Below, one piece after another: positions 1 to 18,124 of a stretch of 64,000 nucleotides of DNA (within the stretch, counting starts at the first letter, position 1; every line of letters begins with the position of its first letter). Source of the DNA: Haliclona indistincta (Eukaryota > Porifera > Demospongiae > Haplosclerida > Chalinidae). Location of the stretch: positions 4,604,887 to 4,668,886 of the forward strand of contig OZ024788.1 of assembly GCA_964017065.1 (NCBI GenBank). Direction: 5' to 3'. The notes under the pieces were generated by a model. The model saw nothing but the letters and a program-made list of their open reading frames with translations. It ran no database searches and had not been told where the DNA came from. The translations under genes were made by a program, and so were the position numbers.

Positions 1-244
1 GCATTCGACTTGTTGTCAATGAAAATGATAGCTTCAACTTTGGCGAACAAATGTGGGTGCGTGTACTAACTACTAAGTCATGACGTCACATTATAAATAA
101 TTGACCGGATAAACATCTGCTCGTGTGCTGGTCCCGTTACTCTCCCGAGAGTGTCACTGATGGGGTGTAACAGAGTGTGATACTCTTTTCTATTATTTAC
201 TCTTGATCACTGATAGTAGATAATTTTCATACGGCATTACTTAC
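1..244. other. Intron or flank of NLR copy A, no coding seen
   Basis: The death-fold exon of NLR copy A ends in a donor site at 240-244 (minus strand), so this stretch should be the start of the intron leading to a NACHT exon outside the window. I see no coding signal or clear repeat in it. Confidence 0.5.
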
Positions 245-2598
245 CTAGTACTGCTGTAATCTTTTCAACAACATAATTCAGTGCAGGCTGATTACTCACT
301 GCCTTGCAAAACACTCTAACCACTTTCGCTGCTTCAGGGGCAGCCTTAATTTTATTTTCCACTAGACTCAGTAACATGATGGCCTTTTCAATATCGTCAG
401 TATGAGTAACTGTTCTCAGTCTGGTCTTATCAGTATCACTGATCAGATGTTCAGAGTAGAAGGCGGGTATCAGCGCAAGTGGACTTATCATGGCTTGCAC
501 TAGTTCATTGAAGTAGGCACGGAACACCTCATGCACAACAGTGTTGTCATCAGCAACTGCACCAGAGACAACAGACTCAATATAATCACTGAACAGTTAC
601 ATTTTAATTCTTACCTTTCGGCCCGGGATTCTTTTCAATGTCTCCTGACAGCATAAGCTTGATCCTGCTAACCACACCATTAGAGTAAAGGACTGGTATC
701 AGTGAAGCTGCTCCCAGGTGATGAGTGGTATTGCCATTAGCATCTAATTAAAGAGACACCCCATCATAGCAATAATAAAATAATTATCATCTCTCACTTG
801 TCATCAGAATGACTGGATTCACTAATGATAATGAGGCTGATTCGATGAGGAAATTTTGAATGACATCACAGGAGAACATGAGCTGTATCTCTCTAACCAA
901 ACCTATATGGAGCACATCATTTAAATTGTACATCACTGTCATAGATTATTCTATACCAAATGATGTGATTATTCCCATCAAGTAGAGTACAGGTATGAAT
1001 AGTGTTCGATAAGTCATTGCTCTCATGTGAGAATAGAACACATCCAGTTCATATCCAGTAGCGACAGCAACTGTGAAGTATAAGACAATGTGTAACCATC
1101 ATATCACAACACACAGGAAATTATTTTTCCACCTGTGTACACAAGGAAATATATTATAGGTCTTCATATGTTCAGCTTTGCTAATGTCTACTTAATTGTG
1201 ATAACAACATGAGAATTGATTATTAAGATAATAATTGCAGCATCTGTTGTTATGATTTACTTTGTGATGGGTAACCTTTGTTGTACCATGGACTGGTAGT
1301 CCTTAAGATCGAAGGCACAAAGAGGAGAATATAGTATAATTTTATTTCCTTGCAGTAGATAATTCCCCAGTATACACACTGGTTAGGTATACAGGGTAAA
1401 TCTGTTCAATAATTGATGTTTGTAATGATCATCTTACCTTCACTATACAAAATGCTAAAAACAGTATTTTGAGATCATTATCTTTTAGCCTGACCAGTAA
1501 TCAAGCTCTGCACAATACATTGTAGAGAGAATCCTCGAATGAGTTTGAGTGCTGCATCCTAGCGCCATTGAGCTATGCTTTACGATGGAACGTTTGCTAT
1601 GCATTGGAAAATCACGTGCGCAAATTACAGCAAAATCACGTGCATACTAATGCTTCCAACCTCCTTTGTATAAGCAAATTCCTCAGGTTGCCATGGTACA
1701 AGCCACCTATATTCCATGCCTACCAGGTGTGTATACCATTCACACTCAGTATTGTATTAATAAACCCTCCATCAGGTTAATTAACGCATTATTACCTTGT
1801 GTATATGGTATAGCTACTCACCTGGTAGGCATGGTTATACTTTCATACCTTACCTATCATAATCTAGTAGGTTAGACTGTAAAAACTGTTTTTTCCTAAA
1901 ACTTCAAGCACTGATATTAGTATTCTATTGTCCAAAACACCTGTTTTTACTGGCTTCTCATAAATGCTTCTACGCCTGCACAAACTGATTAGCATTCACT
2001 ATTAGCTGAATGCAAATGTGGTCACACTTCATAGTCTACTGGTTAGATAGGCTGGGCATAAAAACAGCAGAGAATTGCTTAATTCAGGGTTCCAAATTGC
2101 ATACAAGCTGACCACTCACAGAAAATAGAAACCATGGTGGTATTCACTCACTTGTCTCTAGGCTGGGGATAGCTATTAATGATGAAGTGACGGGTTGAAC
2201 ACAGTAGTTACACCCTACTTCACTAGACAATCCAAGCTGCAAGTCTTTGACAACCAGACCTATTATTAGAGAAGGTAAGTAATCCGCAGTCGCGTGAAGT
2301 AATAGAAATTCAGTACTATATGCAGTATAGTAGTCACTATGCAGCACTAACTTTTCTCCAGCAGGCCAGGATTCACTAGCGAGACAGTTGGCTGAGGAAT
2401 GTAGTGGTATTGCCCTCCACTAGACAGCACTAGCAGGACAATCACAGTGACCACTACTTCTATAGTGATCGTGGTCAGTGCCAGCAACAACGACCAACTG
2501 GCTCCATCTGGTCGTAACACTTTAGCTCTTCTACCGCTTGGACCAACACAGACACGATGGAGACCGATCCTGGCTCGCCAGGTCGCGATATCAATCAT
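245..2598 (-). CDS. NLR-like gene copy A: TM, 2A motif and death-fold exons (3' part outside window)
   Basis: This is the 5' part of a duplicated NLR-like gene. Six exons are visible: 2352-2598, 2152-2259, 957-1070, 798-902, 615-743 and 245-556. All junctions are GT/AG with phase 1, and the reading frame is open throughout. The start is taken at the MIDIATW methionine because sequence upstream of it differs between the two copies. Exon 1 encodes a basic N terminus and one hydrophobic segment. The next exons encode related modules containing VTSSL and IPVLY motifs. Exon 5 ends in LMLSGDIEKNPGPK, a perfect match to the 2A ribosome-skipping consensus D-V/I-E-x-N-P-G-P. Exon 6 encodes an about 100-residue helical domain of death-fold (CARD-like) character. 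The equivalent gene (copy B) continues into a NACHT exon, so copy A probably does too, before base 1. Intron 2 is about 600 bp longer than in copy B because of an insertion near 1280-1860. Confidence 0.8.
615..743 (-). other. 2A ribosome-skipping motif exon, copy A
   Basis: This 129-nt exon ends in SGDIEKNPGPK. The motif D-I-E-x-N-P-G-P is preceded by the hydrophobic/polar LMLSG run typical of 2A peptides. In the 2A mechanism the Gly-Pro peptide bond is not formed and two chains are released from one reading frame. Activity is inferred from sequence only. Confidence 0.8.
1278..1862. mobile_element. Insertion specific to copy A, MITE-like
   Basis: This stretch is absent from the corresponding intron of copy B. 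It contains an inverted repeat, CATGCCTACCAGGTG near 1715 and CACCTGGTAGGCATG near 1818. It is probably a small non-autonomous DNA element inserted after duplication. The exact ends are uncertain. Confidence 0.4.
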
Positions 2599-3070
2599 TT
2601 TTGCAACAAAACGGCAAAGGACACTGCAACCCAGAGCATGCACGTATATTAAATAGTATAGCCCCAGCGCGCATGCGTATTCAGTACATTAATGCACGCA
2701 TGCATGGCGCGCGCACGATCTATCATATCTTCCATAAGCACTCTACAGCTGAGTGCAGCAAACTTGACTCTCAGTTTGAGAAACAGATCTAGACTACAGG
2801 GAAACAAATCACATTTGTACGGGTCAGGTGTGGTGTTGACCATAAACTAACAGTCAAAACTGAGGGTCTGCAATCAAATTTGCGTTTAATTGGCTGAAAC
2901 ATAGGTACACTCAGGCTAAGTCTCTTCCACGTTATCAGCCAGGAGTATGCAGTTTGTAGCCGATACGTCGCGATATCAAGTCATTTTGCAAAAAAATCGG
3001 CAAGGACACTGCAAACCAGAGCATGCATGTAGTAGTCCCTGCGCGCATGCGTAATGCATGGCGAATAATA
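2580..3070. repeat. Direct duplication of the NLR-A promoter/first-exon region
   Basis: About 100 bp around the start codon (2580-2700) is repeated at roughly 2968-3070. Shared landmarks are CGCGATATCAA, GGACACTGCAA and a GCGCGCATGCG motif resembling an NRF1 site. Copy B has only one version, near 11500-11590. Copy A may therefore carry a doubled promoter. Confidence 0.55.
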
Positions 3071-3340
3071 GAACACTCATGATAATAAATTTTCATTAAT
3101 TTTTACATGTACAGTTTATCTATTCTGAAAACAAGCTACTTGTTCCGAATAAATTGTGATGGAAATTTTTTTGTTGTAGTATGCAGACCTTTAGTATGCT
3201 AATCAAGTGTTATCAATTTGCAACTGATTCTAGGCTCAAAGGTGAAACGTTGCTTACAGCTAGACCACAGACATTCACAAGAAATCAGTAATTTAACTCC
3301 TGCAGCAAAATTATATACTGTGTATTCTATTATTCTCAGT

Positions 3341-5091
<1,751 letters not shown>

Positions 5092-5570
5092 AGTACTGAA
5101 TTCTACGAGTGCATTTCCAACAGAAATAGCCCTGGGTATCAGGCTAATGGCTGCTGCAGTGAATGCATGAGAAAGATTTCAATCTTGCTTGAATATACAT
5201 AATATAGACCACTCATCAGAACAAGCCGTTCTCAGAGGACAGCTCTTACAAAGACAACAGCTCAGACCTTATAAAGACAATGCGAAATATGGAGTGGGAC
5301 TGAACACCATGACTAGAAGGAGTCTTAACACAGGGACAGTCTACACTAGTCTGACTAGATAGCGATATTTTTCCTAGCAACAGATGATAAATATCAAAAA
5401 GTTATCAAGTTAACACACACATGGTTCAGCTATTGCTTAGTGAAATCACATTTTTACAAAATTAATGAAAAGTGCATGGGTAGAAATACAAAACTTAATT
5501 AATACAGTTATGGACCAAATTAGGATTATGAATTAAGTAAGGGAGTGTTACACAACTATAAGTAATATCA
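5092..5570. other. Intergenic, nothing recognised
   Basis: No homology to TMEM175 copy B is seen beyond the microsatellite. No open reading frame or repeat is recognised. Confidence 0.4.
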
Positions 5571-6170
5571 TTAACTTCTTTTCAGGCTAATTCCTCATGG
5601 ATTTCAAAAGCTTTTTGCCTGGCATCTGTTGTTGTTGTTCGTTTTCTTTGCTCACGTTTTTCTCTTTGTTGACGTTTTCTCCTTGTAAACTCGCTAGAGT
5701 TGGTAGTAGCTACAAGCTTCAGGTTTTCATCATGATTTTCTGCTTCTTCTACCAAAGAGAGTGATCTATATACCTAATTATTCTGCTCATCGATTTTTGT
5801 TAGATGATTACAAGACATCGGCACGTCCACTGGTACTAGCTGAGGTAATAGACGAAGAGAACTGAAAAATTTATGAAGTATATCTTCAATATTTTCTTCT
5901 TTGCTAATTATCAGTTCAATGCTGTTGATAATTTGCATAACATGTTCAAAACCCAGATCTGTTAGCATAATTATATTGATCGTTATATAAATTATTTCAC
6001 TATCTTAAATGAGAGAATTGCTCCAGTGCGCGAACAAGTGCCTTCAGTGATACAAGTTTTGTACACGATATTAAGCATTGGAAAAATTTGCTTTCAAGAG
6101 TCATGTGGATGAAGAGCAAGACCTTCTAAGCATGGAGAAAATGATGATCAAGTTCCGCTGTTCTGTTAAC
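5570..6170 (-). pseudogene. Remnant of an NLR 3' end
   Basis: A short reading frame (5774-5968) begins MLTDLGFEHVMQIINSIEL and closely follows the C-terminal part of the NACHT exon at 6328-9032 (MLTDLGFGLVTQAINSIEL). Flanking stretches also match that exon, including the Lys/Arg-rich tail near 5600-5700 and the leucine-rich stretch near 6060-6165, but with deletions and stops between them. It is a partial tandem copy of the NLR 3' end that has decayed. Confidence 0.7.
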
Positions 6171-6327
6171 AAAATAAAAATGAAAAGTGCATGGATACAA
6201 AGTGTAGACTAAACTATTGATCATAATTATGAGTATAATTATGCTAGGATGCACGGGTGCAAGTTAATGGAGTGTCACACAACTACATAAAACAAAAAAA
6301 TTCTCGTTTATTAACATTCTTTTCTAA

Positions 6328-9300
6328 TCAATCTAATTCTTCATCATGCTTCACTGATTGGAGCACAGCACACGGTCTCGATTCCAAAGCTCTTTGCTCA
6401 TTTTCTTGTGACTGCAGCTTTGGTTTTCTTTGCTCACGTTTTGCTCTTTGCATGGGCACTATTATTGATAGCACAAGCTTCAGGTTCTCGAAATTTTCAT
6501 CTTCAACGTCACTCTCCTCATCTTCCTCTGCTACAAATTGACTAGAGGTCGGCATGTCCGTTGGTACTAGCTGAGAGAAATGAAGAGGTCTGAAAAATTT
6601 ATGACGTATATCTTCAAGTTGTTCTTTGCTAAATATAGCATTTATCAGTTCAATGCTGTTGATAGCTTGTGTAACAAGTCCAAAACCCAAATCTGTTAGC
6701 ATTATGCGATCATTATATTTCACAATCTTCAATGAGTGAATTTGCTCCAGAGCACTAACCAGTTCATTCACTTTATACGCATTTAGAGAAACTTTGTACC
6801 AGCAGAAAATCTCAAGACTGGTGCTTTGACGCAAACTAGTACAGAAGTCGCTAAAATTCAAATCTGACATTCGGGTGCAATACTTCATTAACAGTATGTT
6901 GACGAGAGTGCTCATATTTGGTAAGACAAGAGAGGGTATTAATGATGCACTTCCTGCACCCTGTAGCCAGACCGATTTAAGTGATGGGCAGCGTAGTTCT
7001 GGTATAGATACCACAGCTGGTAACTCTCCTTCAGCCTTATATGTGTTTACCAAAAGTGCTTGTAGTGATGTAGTAAGTTTTAGTAGATTATCAAGCATTG
7101 GAAAAATTTGTTTTATACTCTCAAACTTTATGGGGTAAAGAAGAAGACCTTCCAAGGACGGAAAGAGTTTTGACAATGAGCGACCAAGTTCTGCTGTTGC
7201 ATCTTCTTGATGTATGTCTGCTAACCAAATCCATGTGACCGTCCCATATGAAGATTTGTTTGAGGCAAACCTGTCAAAATGTTGCACAAATTTGTCCAAT
7301 AATGAAATGCTCTCTAATTCAAGACTCCATTGTGATGTTGGATCACTGTTAGCAACACACCAGGCAGTAACAAAGCATTCTAGTGGATTAGTAACAGTGG
7401 GAATAATGTTTTCGTTAGCAAAAAGTCGTGTAGTGAGCTCATGAGACTGGGTTTCAAACAACAGCTGAAAGAAGTACGGATTGCATTTCTTTCTGTTCAT
7501 AGTGGCAGCAACTAACGAAGCAAGATCAACGTCAAAAAATTCAAGTGCGGTAGCAATTTTAAGACCAAAACTATCTACGCCAGGTAACATATTGTCTGCT
7601 GCTTTAAGAGATTTATTCAATAGCTCAATAGGAATCGAAGTGAGTTTAGTGAGACCAGACAGAAAGTAAAGAGCTGGCCAAAAATAACCTGTAGTTATTC
7701 CATCCCTTACAAGCGTGTCAAGAGGAAACAGGCTCGTCTCACTAACCAGTCTAACCATATCCTCTGAACCCATTCTAGACCAATGCAAGGCGGCCAAATA
7801 TTCCTGTAGGGTCAGGTGTAAAAAGCAGTAAGACACTGTGCTACCAAAAGTTAACTCCTCTTCTGCACTTTGCATCAGACCCATATGATCACATGGTATG
7901 CTATCAAATATAAACTGTTTCTTCTCCAAACCCTCTGCTGCTAACTGGGAGAGCTTCCAAACTTGTTCCTGTACTTCTGAGGGCAAGTCCAACAATTTGG
8001 TAATTTTTCTTTTACACTTACTGTAGACCGGGTGGTCATTGATGTAGCGAACCAATGAGCTGAGTAGTACGTCTGTGTAAAGCTGTGTCAGTGTAGTGGG
8101 AGCATAGGCTTTGCCTTTGTTCTTAGTCCATTTTTCAATGTACAAGTGAGTGATTATAGCGCATTGAAGAGGAATGTACATTATGGAGGACACAAATGGG
8201 TTCGACTCTATGTATGATTTAAAGTCGGGCAATATTTTGGGACGCTTTTGGCATGCTAATTCCACATATGCTTGTATATCATCATCATTGAAGCCAACTA
8301 CTTCTATGTGTTGATCAATGCTATTTTTAAATTCACAACACAAAGTATCACTGGCTAGTGGTCGACTGGTTATCATAATCGTTGCTTTAGGCAAGCACTT
8401 TCCTATCAGTAGTCGATTCAATATGCTACCATCAGTTCTATGATCTTCTGATAACTCATCATATCCTTCCAGTAAAAAAAACACTCCTCTACCATGTACG
8501 CGTGTTACATAATCTAAAACCTCCTGTTTGATGGTATTGTTGTCCATATAAAAAAGATCAGACAAGTTTGTTGCATCTCGCACACTCGATTTACGCAATT
8601 GCAGCATAACAACAATATCTCTATCTTGCAGCATTTTGCCTTCTGCCCATTGGCGGCATAGCTCCCATGAAAGCATTGTTTTTCCTATTCCAGGGCTGCC
8701 TTCTACCAAGATGTGCCGTACCACAGACTGATCCTCACTTGTACCAATATCCTCCATCTCCATTGGTCTTCTCTTCATTTTTAATGTAGCAATGTCTCCA
8801 TACAGCTGCAACAAAAGACATTCGGATTTCAATTCATCATCTTGTTCCTCTTCCACCTCCTCATTGCTGACCAGGTTGAGGTGAATAAAGTCTTTTAGTT
8901 GGATCTTAAACGTTTCCTTAAGTTCTGGTGAGTTGTGGATATAGCAAGTCTTGAGGTAGTCAATGTAGTTCTGGACGTCAGGAGTGTGTGGAATACCAGC
9001 TGGTGAAATAGTGGGAGGGGGAGCAGGTTTATCTGAGAGAGGATGAAATACAATCATCTATGTACCTGAGCTTAATATTCCAAAGTAAGAAGCCAAGATT
9101 ACAGTTTGAAACATTATTAGATCAACATTCTACTCCTTAAATTTAGCCGGCTCACTCCAACAAAAACCTGACAGGCTAGTTACGCAGATAATTAATGGAG
9201 TACAGTACCGTTCACGAGTAAGTGGACCAACACCCGCGGGAGACTCGCAGGCAACCCGGGGGTAATTTTGTCTTGCCCGCGGAACCGTGTATCATTGATC

Positions 9301-11512
9301 GCAGGTACAGAGTGCATCACGCGCGGGTGCGGGTACGTACAATTGCACTTTATATATGCGCGTGCAAGTCACACAACGACAACGTGTGTCTGCCTAGCTA
9401 GCTAGCTAACTGTACCCAGAAGCGCTGTTACACATCGAAATTATAGATGAGGGGCGCGGCGCGAGTGCATGCAAGGCGTGGAAAGCTGCATGCGGGCCGC
9501 GAGTAAGTGTGGTGCGGGTACACGTTCACGGGCCCGCGGACACCCCCGAGTTACGGTCGGTTAGCCCACGGGTTTGAGTATACCTACTCGTGAACGGTAC
9601 TGTACTACAAACACAAATTATTTTGTGTTTGAATTGCAACTTCAATTCCTGCATAATATAATGATTAATGTCTTCCATACGCCTCCGACACTTCTAAATT
9701 TCCTTGATAGTATACATGCAATGTACCATACAATTATACTTATAATTATAGCCAATCCATCACTCACCTAGTGCTGCTGTGATTCTATTAGCAACTAGTC
9801 TCAGTGCAGGTTGATCATCCACAGCCTCACATAGCGCTCTCAATACTAGTGCTGCTTTGGCGGCAGACTCCATTTTAATCTGCACTGCATTCAATATTAT
9901 AGTAGCCCTCTCGATATCATCAATTTGAGTGAGTGTAGTGAGTCTTGTTTTTTCAGTAGTACTGATCAGATCTTTGGCATAGAGGACTGGTATCAGTGTA
10001 TGCGGACTATTCATGGCTTCCACTAGCTGATCAAAGTGTGCACGGAACACCTCGTACACAGCAGAGTTATCATCAGCAACTGCACCAGAGAAGACAGACT
10101 TAATGTGATCACTGATCACGAACAGATACACTTACCTTTCCCTGGTCCGGGATTCTTTTCTACATCTCCTGACAGCATAAGCTTGGTCCTGCTAACCACA
10201 CCTTTAGAGTAAAGGACTGGTATCAGTGGAGGTGCTCTCAGGTGATGAGTGGTATTGCCATTCGTAGCTACAGACATGCCAGCATAGCAAGAATAATTAT
10301 AATCAACATCACTCACTTGTCATGAGACCAACTGGCTTTACTAACGATGAAGTGACTGATTTAATGCAGTATTGTTGAATTGCGTCATCAGAGAACATCA
10401 GCTGGATTTCTCTAACTAGATCTATTATAAAGTACATTATGTACATCACTTATAATGGATCATTCTATACCAAATGATGTGATTATTCCCATCAAGTAGA
10501 GTACTGGTATGACTAGTGTTCGATATGTCATTGCTCTCATGTGAGCACAAAACACATCCAGTTCATATCCAGTAGCAACAGCAACTGTGAAGTATAAGAC
10601 AATGTGTAACCATCTTATAGGAAATTATTTTTCAACCTGTGTACACAAGGAAATACATTATACTAGGTATTCATAGGTTCAGTTTATAAATGTCCACTTA
10701 ATTGTGATAACAAAAATGACAATTAAGTTAATTATTGCAGCATCTGTTGTTATGGTTTACTTTTTGAGGGGTAACCTATCCTAGTAGGTTTGACTATAAA
10801 AACTGTTTTTCCCTAGAATGTTGGTTTTCTATATTTATTGAAAAAATACTAGCTTCTCATAATGGTAATATTATGCTCCTGCTCCTGCACCTCCACAAAC
10901 TGATTAGCATTCACTATTAGCTGAATGCGAATGTGGTCACACTTCATAGTCTACTGGTTAGATAGGTTGGGCATAAAAACACCAAAGAATTGCAGGATTA
11001 CCAATTGCATACACAAGCTGTATCACAGAAAATAGAAACCGTGCTAGTATTCACTCACTTGTCTCTAGACTGGGGATAGCTATTAATGATGAAGTGACGG
11101 GTTGAACACAGTAGTTACACCCTACTTCACTAGACAACCCAAGCTGCTGGGTTATGCCAACCAGACCTATTATCAGAGAAGGTAGATTCTAATCCGCAGT
11201 TGCGTGAAAATACAGAGACTCAGTACTACATATGATGTATAATAGTATACTATGTAGCTACTTACTTTTTTCCAGCAGGCCAGGATTCACTAGCGAGACA
11301 GCTGGCTGCGGAATGTAGTGGTATTGCCCTCCACTAGACAGCACTAGCAGGATAATCACAGTGACCACTACTTCTATAGTGATCGTGGTCAGTGCCAGCA
11401 ACAGCGACCAACTGGTTCCATCTGGTCGTAACACTTTAGCTCTTCTACCGGTTGAACCAACACGGACACGATGGAGACCGATCCTGGCTCGCCAGGTCGC
11501 GATATCAATCAT
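6328..11512 (-). CDS. NLR-like receptor copy B: TM, repeated modules, 2A, death-fold, NACHT
   Basis: I model seven exons: 11266-11512, 11059-11166, 10471-10584, 10317-10421, 10136-10267, 9768-10079 and 6328-9032. Every junction is GT/AG in phase 1, giving 1,240 residues. Residues 36-58 form a hydrophobic segment after a basic N terminus. Residues about 83-235 are repeated modules (VTSSL, IPVLY). SGDVEKNPGP at 224-233 is a 2A motif. Residues 236-338 look like a death-fold (CARD-like) domain. The long last exon carries a NACHT NTPase: Walker A GSPGIGKT (about 451-458), Walker B FFLLEGYDEL (about 524-533) and the ITSRP sensor (about 560-564), followed by a helical and leucine-rich region and an acidic/basic tail. 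NLRs sense danger or microbes in the cytosol. If 2A works, a 232-residue membrane-anchored leader and a roughly 1,008-residue NACHT protein starting at Pro233 are made separately. Without skipping, one membrane-linked protein results. Function is inferred from domains. Confidence 0.85.
9199..9606. mobile_element. GC-rich MITE in the intron between death-fold and NACHT exons
   Basis: Terminal inverted repeats are AGTACAGTACCGTTCACGAG and its complement at 9585-9606. The interior is unusually G+C-rich for this locus. No coding potential is seen. It sits in the intron joining the 2A/death-fold part to the NACHT exon. Confidence 0.75.
10136..10267 (-). other. 2A ribosome-skipping motif exon, copy B
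   Basis: This exon ends LMLSGDVEKNPGPGK. D-V-E-x-N-P-G-P is the invariant 2A core and the preceding residues fit known 2A context. The predicted skip lies between Gly232 and Pro233. The same exon carries LIPVLYSKGVVS, which recurs in the exons on both sides (VIPVLYLMGIIT, LIPVLYAKDLIS). Confidence 0.85.
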
Positions 11513-11802
11513 TTTGCAACAATAATTATCGGCAAGGACACTGCAAACCAGAGCATGCATGTAGCAGTCCCCGCGCGCATGCGTACTGCATGGCGAATAA
11601 ATTAATTTTTACATGTACAGTTATCTATTTCTGAAAACAAGCTACTTGTTCCGAATAAGTTGTGATGGAAAGATTTTCTTGTTGTAAACACCACCTTAAA
11701 AATAGTTTTATTATAGTGAACAGGTAGACCACAGACATTCACAAGAAATCAGTAATTTTAAATCCTGCAGTGAAAATTACTGCGTATTCTATTATTCTCA
11801 GT
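11513..11802 (-). promoter_or_regulatory. Probable NLR-B promoter region downstream of TMEM175
   Basis: The 290 bp between the TMEM175 stop codon and the NLR start include GCGCGCATGCG near 11572, close to the NRF1-type palindrome. The motif recurs in the copy A promoter. Short spacing on the same strand leaves co-transcription possible. Inference only. Confidence 0.35.
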
Positions 11803-17983
<6,181 letters not shown>

Positions 17984-18124
17984 CTCCACTCGTCAGCTGA
18001 GCGAGGTACAAGTTGACAAACTGTATTCCTCCTCGAGACCTCGACCTCGAGTGGATTTGACCCCGCCCCCACTGGGACTGCATATCGCATCGTGACTTAG
18101 CATGCGCGCGAAACAATGAGCAAG
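17984..18124. promoter_or_regulatory. Bidirectional promoter between TMEM175 and the 18125 gene
   Basis: Only 141 bp separate the two divergent start codons. The interval contains GCATGCGCGCG (18099-18109), similar to an NRF1 palindrome. AAGATGGCG, a YY1-like motif, overlaps the plus-strand start codon. No TATA box is evident. Confidence 0.6.
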
